Shown: positions 1-6,811, numbered from the stretch's first letter. The stretch is DNA of 10,984 nucleotides from JBBRGG01 sp038240875 (GCA_038240875.1 JBBRGG010000120.1:1-10984), one strand, 5' to 3'. Numbers and translations: made by a program. Notes: a model not told the origin generated them from the letters alone.

Positions 1-797
1 GGCGAAACGAGCTTGCTATCCGCATGAGCGAGCTCTCGATCCGAACGCGCGAACAGCTCGGGATTCCGGCAATCGTCGATGATCTGGCCCGAAAGCCCAA
101 TGGCCTGGTCATTCTCTCTGGTCCAACAGGCGTCGGCAAAACCACGACGCTGCATTACATGCTCGATCTCATCAACGCCGAGCGACCCACCAAAATCGTA
201 ACCATCGAAGACCCGATCGAATACGTTCACACCTTTAAAAAATCGATCATCGTTCAGCAAGAACTCATGGTGGACGTGAGCGACTTCACCACAGCGTTGC
301 GACATGTATTGCGGCAGGATCCCGACGTGATCGCCGTCGGCGAGATGCGCGATCCTGAAACGATCTACACCGCGCTTCTCGCGGCGGAAACCGGGCACCT
401 AGTCATCGCGACCTTGCACACGCCCGGTGCTGCCGATGTGGTTCAGCGTATGGTTTCGGCCTTCCCCGACGGCCGCCAGAGCGAGATTCGTTTCATGCTC
501 GCGGGTACGTTGCAAGCAGTGATCTCACAACAATTGCTTACACGTGCGGCGAACAAGGGTCGGGTGATGTCCGCTGAGATTCTGGTCGGGACCATCGCCG
601 TCCGCCACCATATTCGTGAGAACACGGTGCACCAGCTCTACACCGAGATGCAAAACGGTCGAAAGTACGGCATGATCACGTTGGAGCAATCGCTCCTGGA
701 CCTCTACCAGTCCGGCGACATCACGTATGAAACCGCCCTCAACATCGCCCGCCATCCTGATCAGATTCGCAAGCGTGCATCGCGTGAGTTGGTGTAA
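1..797 (+). CDS. pilT: PilT-like type IV pilus retraction ATPase (5' end outside window)
   Basis: Secretion-type (GspE/PilT superfamily) ATPase that in the PilT family depolymerises pilin at the inner-membrane base of type IV pili. The frame is open to the window edge (codons from base 3), and residues just before the first ATG (base 24) already match the PilT N-to-C linker, so that ATG is internal and the N-terminal domain is missing. Counting from base 24: Walker A GPTGVGKT at 33-40, Asp box IEDPIEY at 61-67, Walker B segment DPDVIAVGEMRD at 99-110, and His box AETGHLVIATLHT at 121-133. The end has the PilT-like IRENTVHQL (198-206), the GRKYGMITLEQSL stretch (212-224) and a short basic tail. 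These C-terminal motifs favour PilT/PilU over the assembly ATPase PilB. It stops with TAA at 795-797. IS debris separates it from the downstream signalling operon, so a functional link to that operon is only a possibility. Confidence 0.9.
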   Translation, partial: RNELAIRMSELSIRTREQLGIPAIVDDLARKPNGLVILSGPTGVGKTTTLHYMLDLINAERPTKIVTIEDPIEYVHTFKKSIIVQQELMVDVSDFTTALRHVLRQDPDVIAVGEMRDPETIYTALLAAETGHLVIATLHTPGAADVVQRMVSAFPDGRQSEIRFMLAGTLQAVISQQLLTRAANKGRVMSAEILVGTIAVRHHIRENTVHQLYTEMQNGRKYGMITLEQSLLDLYQSGDITYETALNIARHPDQIRKRASRELV

Positions 798-831
798 TAC
801 GAAACTAATGAAATGAAATCTGAATCGCCTT

Positions 832-916
832 ACACGGATTCCGATTTAAACATTGCGTTCCACCCAAGTTGTTCGGCAGGTTGATTTGATGACCTCTGGC
901 GTCACGCGGTTCCACG
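832..916 (-). mobile_element. IS630-like element end fragment (transposase 3' tail)
   Basis: This 85-bp segment aligns along its whole length with 5892-5975, the left end of the larger IS630-like element, with a handful of substitutions and one 1-bp length difference. Read on the minus strand it keeps the last 22 codons of the transposase (Trp at 914-912 to TAA at 848-846), differing from the other copy at only three residues (Lys/Glu, Ile/Thr, Ile/Val). The conserved outer tip ACACGGATTCC is present, preceded by a TA at 831-832 as expected for the IS630 target dinucleotide. Past 916 the similarity stops abruptly, so the rest of this copy is gone. Confidence 0.85.
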
Positions 917-1198
917 TGATCTGTTCCGGACCATCCTGGATCGCATACGAAGATTGAGACCGGCCAAGGCGGTGTCGCGGTGACAACGGCCCTGCCGAAT
1001 CTTGGGCCAGAAGCCAAGATCAGCGGGGAGGCTTCGCACTCCAACGGCGAAAACGTCGTCGGCATTGTCAAGAATATGCTGACAGATCCTGAACACGAAC
1101 CCTGTTCACCAACGGAGAGCCGGGAATCATCCTCAAACTAAGGCCCTTATGTTGTGCACTCGCCATCCAGTGCCTGCGGCGGTGGTGGGGGGAATCAA
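917..1198. other. Unassigned stretch between IS fragment and kinase gene
   Basis: No gene is recognised here. On the plus strand one frame stays open from 920 to a TAA at 1139-1141 (73 codons) without an early ATG. Its translation contains TGQGGVAVTTALPNLGPEAK and then SGEASHSNGENVVGIVKNML. It could be the 3' remnant of a protein gene cut by the IS fragment, or chance. The 1142-1198 part is the leader of the kinase gene and ends in a G-rich ribosome-binding site. I see no convincing sigma-70 promoter. Confidence 0.4.
1187..1193 (+). promoter_or_regulatory. Shine-Dalgarno-like GGGGGGA deciding the kinase start
   Basis: A purine run GGGGGGA lies 5 nt before the ATG at 1199. The earlier in-frame ATG at 1154 has no such site. 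The later ATG at 1319 has only AGGA at a longer spacing (11 nt). Confidence 0.45.
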
Positions 1199-4100
1199 AT
1201 GGGAAATCCCGGGTCAGATCTGCCGCCCCAGATTCAATGCGACAGCATCCTCACGCACGAGTCGTTTTGTGCCGATAGCTGGATGTTCATCCGACACAGT
1301 TACAGGAATGTGCGACTTATGCGAGCACCCGTCCATCCCAAAGAAGCTGAACGCCTTCAAGCCGTGCGCGGTACAGGTTTAGTTGGCGGGCGTCCCGACG
1401 CACTGCAGGAAACTGTGATCGAGCTGGCAAGTGACATCTGCGGCACGCCCATAGCCGCGGTCAGTCTTGTCGATGCCGACCGACTGTGGTTCACGGCGAT
1501 CCGCGGTCTTGACTTCCGCGAGACTTCGCGAGACGCGGCTTTCTGTGCTCACACGATCCTCGACGATGTGCCGCTCATCGTTGTTGATGCTACCCAAGAT
1601 CCCCGCTTCTCGGACAGCTCGCTCGTGACCGGGGCCCCCGCCATCCGCTTCTACGTTGGTGTCCCGATCAAGACCGTGGACCATCTGCCGGTTGGAACCC
1701 TGTGCGTTATGGACACCACGCCGCGGGAGATCAGCCCGCAAAAAATCGAGAATCTGAAGACCCTCGCCGCGCTCGTCGCAACACAACTCCAGTCGAGCGG
1801 CCCGAAGGCATTGCTGCAGATCGGTGAGGTTTCGAGGTTTCTCACGTCTATTGTCGACTCCTCCGGCGATGCGATCATCAGCAAAGACTTGAATGGCATT
1901 ATCCGCAGTTGGAACAGTGGCGCCGAGAGAATTTACGGTTACTCTGCCGAAGAAATGGTCGGGAAGTCCATTTCGATGCTGATTCCAGAGGAACTGTGTC
2001 AAGAGAACGAACGGCTCATGGCTCAAATCACGAGAGGTGAACCGTGCAACAATTTCGAGACGGTGCGGATCGCAAAGGATGGCCGGCGGCTGAACGTATC
2101 CGTGACCCTGTCTCCGTTGCAGGATTCACTTGGCCGCATTATCGGCTTCTGGAAGGTTGTCCGTGACATCACCGAGCAGGTGGAGACGAAGGCACAACTG
2201 CGCGATACGGCCGCGCACGCTGAGCGGTTGGCGGAGATCGCCCGGCGGACCAGCAACGCGGTGATCATCACCGATGCGCAGGGCCGGATCACCTGGGCCA
2301 ACGAAGGATTCACCAAGATCACCGGCTACACCCTCGAAGAAGCGCTCGGCAACGTGCCCGGGAGACTGCTGCGGAGCGACAAGACCGACCCCAAGGCGGC
2401 TGAGACAATGCGGGCAGCGGTGCGCGGGGGCGTGGGGTGCCGGGTCGAGATCATCAACCGCGGTAAGCACGGGCGGGAGTATGTGCTGGATATCGAGATG
2501 CACCCATTGCACGATGCGGCGGGGACTTTGACGGGGTTTATGGCCATTGAGAGCGACATCACCGAGAAGGCGGTCGCCAAGGCTGAACTGCACCAGGCGG
2601 CCGTGCGCTCTGAACGGCTGGCCGAGATCGCCCGGCGGACCACAGACGCCGTGATCATCACTGATGCCCAGGGGCGGATCACTTGGACCAACGAGGGATT
2701 CACGAGAATCACCGGTTACACCCTCGAAGAGGCCCTCGGCAAGGTACCCGGGCACCTGCTCCAGTTCGAGAAGACCGACCCCGCGGCAGTCGAGATCCTG
2801 CGATCGGCTGTGAGCAAAGGCGTGGGGTGCCGGGTCGAGATCCTGAACCGCGGCAAAGACGGGCGGGAATATGTGCTAGACCTCGAGTTACAGCCCCTGC
2901 ACGACGCGACGGGGATATTGACGGGGTTCATGGCCATCGAGAGCGACATCACCGAGCAGACTCGGACTCGATTGGAACTGGAGAACAGCCGTCTCGAACT
3001 GATGGACTTCGCCGAAAACGCGAGCGTCGGTCTTCAATGGATTGATCGAGACGGAATCATCGTCTGGGCAAACAAGGCCGAACTGGAACTTCTGGGCTAC
3101 ACACCCGAGGAGTTCATTGGTCAACCCATCAGTCGGTTTCACGCCGACTCAACGGTCATCTGTGATGTTCTCGCCCGCCTGGCCCGACGAGAGAGGCTGA
3201 TCGGATACGAGGCTCGCCTCCTCGCAAAGGACGGGTCAAAGAAAATCGTGTCGATCTATTCAAGCGTCTACGAGCAAGGCGGTGAGCTCAAGCACACCCG
3301 CTGCTTCACGATCGATATTACCGCTCGCAAAGAGGCGGAGGATCGGCTCAAGGAATCCCGCAAGGTCGTCGAAAGGCAGAATACCGAACTCTCGGTTATG
3401 GCAGAGCGGGCCCACCGGGTTGTGGACGATGTGTCGCACGAGTTCCGCACGCCCCTGGCCGTCATCAAGGAATTCGCCTCGATCATCGCCGACGGCCTCG
3501 CCGGGCCAGTCTCCGACAAACAAGCCCAGTACCTACGCATCGTTTCCGGAGCCGTTGTCGACTTGAACCACATGGTGGAGGATCTCCTCGACTCGAGCAA
3601 GCTGCGTGCCGGCATCCTGCGAGTCGACCGGCGTGCTCATCGAGTGGATCGTATTTTCGAGACCGGACGCGCCGCCCTCGCCAGCAAAGCATCGACCCGT
3701 TCGATCGTCATCAAGGAGCGGATCGAGGAAGGACTGCCGGCCCTGTTCGCCGACGAAGAAAAAGTTCGGCGCGTCATCAGCAATCTGACGACAAACGCCA
3801 TCAAGTTCTCGCCCGAGGGCGGCACGATCGTGCTCTCCGCAGCAACTGCAGCCCGAATCGGAGAGATCATCATCTCGGTAACCGACCACGGCCCGGGACT
3901 ATCGTCCTCTGATATCGAGCGGCTTTTCGGACGGTTCCAACAAGCTTCGACAGCTCGCAGCGTCGCAGCCAAGGGGTTCGGCCTCGGCCTGAGCATTGCA
4001 CAGGAACTGTCCTGGCTCAACCTTGGGAAACTGTCGGTGATCAGTGAGAAGGGCAAGGGTGCCACGTTCTCCTTCACGCTGCCGACAGACGATTGCGTAT

Positions 4101-4528
4101 CGGTGCTAGAGCATTACTTTGATTCGATCGTCGCCAGTAATCGCCCCGAAGATCAACTTTCGCTGCTGCGGGTTGTAGCGAAAGCGCCAACTGCTCTGGA
4201 CGAAACCCAAGAGTTCCTAGCCTCGGCCACGTATCCAACGGACCTCATTATGCCTGCGTTAGGGGATGAGGACGATGGCATGCAGCAGGAGTACGCGGGA
4301 CAGGCCTGGTGGATTCTCGGCCGAACCCGATCTGTCGAGTCATGGATCGCGCGGTTGTGCGAGGCCCGCCGCTCACAGTCTTTAGAAAACACCATCAGGC
4401 TCGCCCCGCTTTCTGTCGATGTGTGTGGAACGTGGCGACTTCCGGAAAATGCCTTGGAAGCGCGAGTCGACGTGATCGAGGCGGTGACGCAGGAGAAGCT
4501 CCGTGACGCGAAAAATCCTAATCATTGA
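1199..4528 (+). CDS. Soluble multi-sensor histidine kinase (GAF-PAS x4-HisKA-HATPase_c)
   Basis: Two-component sensor kinase of 1109 aa from the ATG at 1199; starts at 1154 or 1319 are also possible, and all leave the domains intact. No membrane segment or signal peptide is visible, so it should sense in the cytoplasm. Numbered from 1199: GAF about 65-200 (VSLVDADRLWF, FCAHTI, IRFYVGVPI, GTLCVMD); PAS1 about 211-330; PAS2 337-457; PAS3 467-587; PAS4 593-715 (ending HTRCFTIDIT); short linker; HisKA about 740-805 with H-box SHEFRTPL and phospho-acceptor His747; HATPase_c about 850-965 with N-box Asn862/Asn866, G1 DHGPGL from Asp896, F-box LFGRF and G2 GFGLGL at 926-931. All catalytic boxes look intact. 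About 145 further residues (965-1109) form an unassigned domain. There is no internal receiver; instead its 3' end overlaps a receiver gene and two more follow. The ligand cannot be told from the sequence. Confidence 0.9.
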   Translation: MGNPGSDLPPQIQCDSILTHESFCADSWMFIRHSYRNVRLMRAPVHPKEAERLQAVRGTGLVGGRPDALQETVIELASDICGTPIAAVSLVDADRLWFTAIRGLDFRETSRDAAFCAHTILDDVPLIVVDATQDPRFSDSSLVTGAPAIRFYVGVPIKTVDHLPVGTLCVMDTTPREISPQKIENLKTLAALVATQLQSSGPKALLQIGEVSRFLTSIVDSSGDAIISKDLNGIIRSWNSGAERIYGYSAEEMVGKSISMLIPEELCQENERLMAQITRGEPCNNFETVRIAKDGRRLNVSVTLSPLQDSLGRIIGFWKVVRDITEQVETKAQLRDTAAHAERLAEIARRTSNAVIITDAQGRITWANEGFTKITGYTLEEALGNVPGRLLRSDKTDPKAAETMRAAVRGGVGCRVEIINRGKHGREYVLDIEMHPLHDAAGTLTGFMAIESDITEKAVAKAELHQAAVRSERLAEIARRTTDAVIITDAQGRITWTNEGFTRITGYTLEEALGKVPGHLLQFEKTDPAAVEILRSAVSKGVGCRVEILNRGKDGREYVLDLELQPLHDATGILTGFMAIESDITEQTRTRLELENSRLELMDFAENASVGLQWIDRDGIIVWANKAELELLGYTPEEFIGQPISRFHADSTVICDVLARLARRERLIGYEARLLAKDGSKKIVSIYSSVYEQGGELKHTRCFTIDITARKEAEDRLKESRKVVERQNTELSVMAERAHRVVDDVSHEFRTPLAVIKEFASIIADGLAGPVSDKQAQYLRIVSGAVVDLNHMVEDLLDSSKLRAGILRVDRRAHRVDRIFETGRAALASKASTRSIVIKERIEEGLPALFADEEKVRRVISNLTTNAIKFSPEGGTIVLSAATAARIGEIIISVTDHGPGLSSSDIERLFGRFQQASTARSVAAKGFGLGLSIAQELSWLNLGKLSVISEKGKGATFSFTLPTDDCVSVLEHYFDSIVASNRPEDQLSLLRVVAKAPTALDETQEFLASATYPTDLIMPALGDEDDGMQQEYAGQAWWILGRTRSVESWIARLCEARRSQSLENTIRLAPLSVDVCGTWRLPENALEARVDVIEAVTQEKLRDAKNPNH
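2219..2953 (+). repeat. Tandem intragenic duplication of a PAS/PAC unit (390-bp period)
   Basis: Segments 2219-2563 and 2609-2953 encode PAS2 and PAS3 of the kinase, offset by exactly 130 codons. By hand alignment about 91 of 115 residues match, and long DNA blocks are also shared, for example around GAGATCGCCCGGCGGACCA and GGCGTGGGGTGCCGGGTCGA. This indicates a fairly recent in-frame tandem duplication, or gene conversion keeping the copies alike. Confidence 0.9.
4491..4495 (+). promoter_or_regulatory. AGGAG ribosome-binding site inside the kinase gene
   Basis: AGGAG lies 7 nt before the GTG at 4503, within the last codons of the kinase. It fixes the start of the first receiver gene and suggests translational coupling. 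Confidence 0.75.
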
Positions 4529-4889
4529 TGATGAATGGACTATCCAACTCGCGCTCCAGGCTCGCCTGAGCGCGCATGGGTTCAGCGTCCAGCTCGCCAG
4601 CGATGGGCCCTCCGGGCTTCTCGCGGCTCAACAGTACCAGCCCGACGTCATTTTGCTCGACCTGCGGATGCCCGACATGGACGGATTTGAGGTCCTTCGT
4701 CGACTCCGATCCGCTTCGGAGACATCATCCATTCCCGTGATCATCCTGACCGCGAACATTCAGGACAGCGTTAAGCAACAGGCTCGTAGCGCGGGAGCGA
4801 CCAGATTCCTGACTAAGCCGTTTGAATCCAAGGACATAATCAACGCAATTCTGGCAGCCACAAGCAAGGATGTTTGTACTCCAACCTAA
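4503..4889 (+). CDS. Single-domain response regulator 1 (CheY-like receiver)
   Basis: Stand-alone receiver of 128 aa, expected to accept phosphate from the upstream kinase or pass it on. It starts with GTG, overlaps the kinase by 26 nt and has an internal AGGAG site. The receiver residues are complete: acidic pair Asp9/Asp10 (ILIIDDE), phospho-acceptor Asp53 (VILLDLRMPDMDG), switch Thr83 and Lys105 in LTKPFESKD. It ends about 15 residues after the last receiver helix, so no DNA-binding, enzymatic or other output domain is attached. Its output must be protein-protein contact or phosphotransfer. It is followed after 8 nt by a second receiver gene. The overlap makes co-translation with the kinase likely. 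Confidence 0.9.
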   Translation: MTRKILIIDDEWTIQLALQARLSAHGFSVQLASDGPSGLLAAQQYQPDVILLDLRMPDMDGFEVLRRLRSASETSSIPVIILTANIQDSVKQQARSAGATRFLTKPFESKDIINAILAATSKDVCTPT

Positions 4890-4897
4890 GCGGCAAC

Positions 4898-5302
4898 ATG
4901 TACACCGACACAAACAAATCAATCCTGATCGTCGACAATGATCCAAGCGTGCTCGCCGCGCTCTCGGCCCGCCTAGGCGGCATGGGGTATCGGTGCACGA
5001 CGGCAGACTGCAGTGCCCAGGCGCTGAGCCAGTTCTCATCTTGTAATACCGATCTGGTGATCTCCGACCTCAATATGCCTGAGGGCGATGGCGCGGTTCT
5101 GGCCCAGGCCATTCGTCGGATCTCCGGTGTTCCCATCATCATCATCAGCGGTTTCAAGAACGCGTACCGCAAGAACCTCAGCGACATCGCGAACGTCTCG
5201 TTCCTGCACAAGCCGTTCGAAACCAAAACGCTGCTCCAGCTCGTCTCGGCGTCCCTCGCGCCGCCGGGCTCCCAAGCCGACACCACAGTTCGTGCAGCGT
5301 AA
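4898..5302 (+). CDS. Single-domain response regulator 2 (receiver with VDND acidic pocket)
   Basis: Second stand-alone receiver, 134 aa from the ATG at 4898. An in-frame TTG at 4874 would overlap the previous gene and has a poorly spaced AAGGA, so the ATG is preferred even though no clear Shine-Dalgarno precedes it. From this start: phospho-acceptor Asp57 in VISDLNMPEGDG, Ser84 in IIISG at the Thr/Ser switch position and Lys105 in LHKPFETK. The N-terminal acidic site reads ILIVDNDP, so the second residue of the usual Asp-Asp pair is Asn. A neighbouring Asp follows. This may alter Mg2+ binding or dephosphorylation but does not by itself prove inactivity. The tail after the receiver is short (about 20 aa) and has no recognisable domain. 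Confidence 0.85.
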   Translation: MYTDTNKSILIVDNDPSVLAALSARLGGMGYRCTTADCSAQALSQFSSCNTDLVISDLNMPEGDGAVLAQAIRRISGVPIIIISGFKNAYRKNLSDIANVSFLHKPFETKTLLQLVSASLAPPGSQADTTVRAA

Positions 5303-5318
5303 GCACACTCACCATACA

Positions 5319-5323
5319 TGGAG
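5319..5323 (+). promoter_or_regulatory. TGGAG ribosome-binding site deciding the start of regulator 3
   Basis: TGGAG ends 9 nt before the ATG at 5333. An in-frame ATG at 5318 overlaps this site and has no good site of its own, so 5333 is preferred. Confidence 0.5.
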
Positions 5324-5332
5324 TTTATCAGC

Positions 5333-5722
5333 ATGGCTCACAAGATCCTGATTGCAGACGATGACCGAGATCTTCTCACCTCCCTGTCAGTACGTTTGGA
5401 AGCGGAGGGCTACGAGGTGCTTTGCGTACAGGACTCCTACCAAGCAGTCGAGCAAGCCCGCAAGGCACAGCCCGATGTTCTCATCCTCGATATCAACATG
5501 CCTGCAGGCGATGGATTCTCTGTCCAGGACCGCGTCAACAAGATGATCGGCCTTAACGGAATCCCCGTGATCTACCTCACGGGCAAACGTTCAGTCCGCG
5601 TCACGGAACTCGCCAAGGCTCATCACGCTTTCGCGCTCGTAAACAAACCGTTCGAGACCAAGGACCTGCTGTCAGTTGTCAGGGCGGCGGCGACTGCCCC
5701 GCGGCTAAATGCATCCGTGTGA
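5333..5722 (+). CDS. Single-domain response regulator 3 (CheY-like receiver)
   Basis: Third stand-alone receiver, 129 aa from the ATG at 5333, 30 nt after regulator 2. It has the full set of receiver residues: Asp9/Asp10 (ILIADDD), phospho-acceptor Asp53 (LILDINMPAGDG), Thr83 (YLTG) and Lys105 (VNKPFETKD). The length ends just past the receiver fold, so there is no output domain. It shares NMPxGDG and KPFETK with regulator 2 and KPFE(S/T)KD with regulator 1, consistent with local duplication and divergence of receiver genes. It is probably the last gene of the kinase operon: the next 169 bp carry no gene on this strand before the IS. I could not find a convincing hairpin terminator after it. 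Confidence 0.9.
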   Translation: MAHKILIADDDRDLLTSLSVRLEAEGYEVLCVQDSYQAVEQARKAQPDVLILDINMPAGDGFSVQDRVNKMIGLNGIPVIYLTGKRSVRVTELAKAHHAFALVNKPFETKDLLSVVRAAATAPRLNASV

Positions 5723-5893
5723 GTCTCAAACTATCCCGCCTGCGCCTGCCCCACGCAGCACACATATCCGGCGTGCAGTAAGCCGATACTCATGCAATCG
5801 GAAGTTGAATCGGGTTTGACCAACTGCGCAGCGGGATCGGTCGTTGCGGTAAGCTCCCTCAAAGCTGTGCCCCACGTCCAGATCCGGATTGAC

Positions 5894-5916
5894 ACGGATT
5901 CCAATTAAACATTGCG
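5894..5916. repeat. Left terminal inverted repeat of the IS630-like element
   Basis: Read inward, this end matches the right end (6915 down to 6893) at 17 of 23 positions by hand count, sharing ACG, ATTCCA and TGCG. It also covers the transposase stop codon (5905-5907). Confidence 0.6.
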
Positions 5917-6806
5917 TTCTATCCAAGTTGTTCGGCAGATTGATTTGATGACCTTTGGCGTCACGCGGTTCCACGCCTCCACGCCCGTTTGATTAAAAGC
6001 TTCTCCGCTCGGTAGCGCCTGGTTTGATAAGCCACGCAGCCGAATCTGCGGCCAAAGACGCTCGATCTCATTCAACTCTGGCGAGTACGGCGGCAGGATT
6101 ATCGTCGAGCTCTCGTCAGTCTCGGGGCACACCGCCGCGTGCACGTACGACCAGTCGTACTCGGTTTGTTTCACCGCTCTTGGCCGCGTTGCTTTGCTAG
6201 ACCAGCCGTGCGTGAGCGTGCCCTCCTGGCCGTACCTCATCTCGTCTTGAAGCCACACCTGGATGATCCAGCCGGGGTTGTCTCGACGCAGCGACTCCAA
6301 AAAAGGGGCGCGGACTTCTTGAATGCTTCCTGCGCAGCCGGGTCAGCCTAGCGATGGATCGGTCGTGGTCGCAGCGGCTCAAAGCCCAAGCGGTGCAGCA
6401 CGGCGTACGCGCCCGAGAGTAAGAATCGCTTGCCGAAGTACAAATTGATCTTGTCGACCAGTACCGGCTTGCGCCACGCCACGACGCCGTCGCGGTCTAG
6501 GTTTAGGTCTAGGTCTGGTACTTTTTCAAGCCAGCCAACCAGCTCGATCTCTTCATGAGGCGAGAGCTTCTTGGGCTGGCCGGATCGTGGCTAGTCGCGC
6601 AGCCCTTTTATGCCGCGTGCGTTGTATCGATGAACTCAATTCTGGACGCTTCTTGGGGCGGCGTTGAGATCATCAGCGATCTCTTTGTGGATGCGTACAC
6701 GGGCGGCGAGACACACGCTGCGGAGACGAGTGGCAACGCGCGAGTTGCTTTCTCGTTTGATCAAACGCGCAAGATCATCGTCGGTGTGGCGAGTTTCGAC
6801 GTGCAT
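5905..6806 (-). pseudogene. IS630-family transposase, inactivated
   Basis: Starts at the ATG at 6806-6804, preceded by a perfect AGGAGG (6817-6812) 5 nt upstream. The N-terminal helix-turn-helix part ends in PRSVQN. It then meets TGA at 6638-6636 where the family has Trp (SVQNW), followed by HRYNARGIKGLRD, TAG at 6593-6591 at a usual Gln/Arg position, and TAG at 6350-6348 just before ADPAAQEAFKK. A frame change follows in a run of six T (6304-6299). The catalytic part keeps the first Asp (VWLQDEMRYGQ) and the Glu of PPYSPELNEIERLW, but sequence jumps from VCPETDESS straight to TIILPPYSPEL (around 6090-6110). The normal block of roughly 45-50 residues with the second Asp (DGAGWH-type motif) is missing. 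It cannot encode an active enzyme. Confidence 0.85.
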
Positions 6807-6811
6807 GATGG

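Noticed and set aside
24..26. ATG at 24 as the true start of the PilT-like gene
   Set aside because: The frame is open to the window edge and residues before this ATG fit the PilT linker. The N-terminal domain of the family would otherwise be missing.
805..1071. Minus-strand open frame of 88 codons
   Set aside because: It crosses the IS fragment in a frame other than the transposase frame and has no recognisable protein features. The transposase frame explains its conserved part.
1154..1156. ATG at 1154 as the kinase start
   Set aside because: Possible, but it lacks a ribosome-binding site, while the ATG at 1199 has GGGGGGA 5 nt upstream. The added 15 residues are Gly/Ser-rich without domain content.
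2126..2755. Long minus-strand open frame over PAS2/PAS3 (209 codons)
   Set aside because: It is an antisense shadow of the well-supported kinase gene in high-G+C DNA; its internal repeats mirror the PAS duplication.
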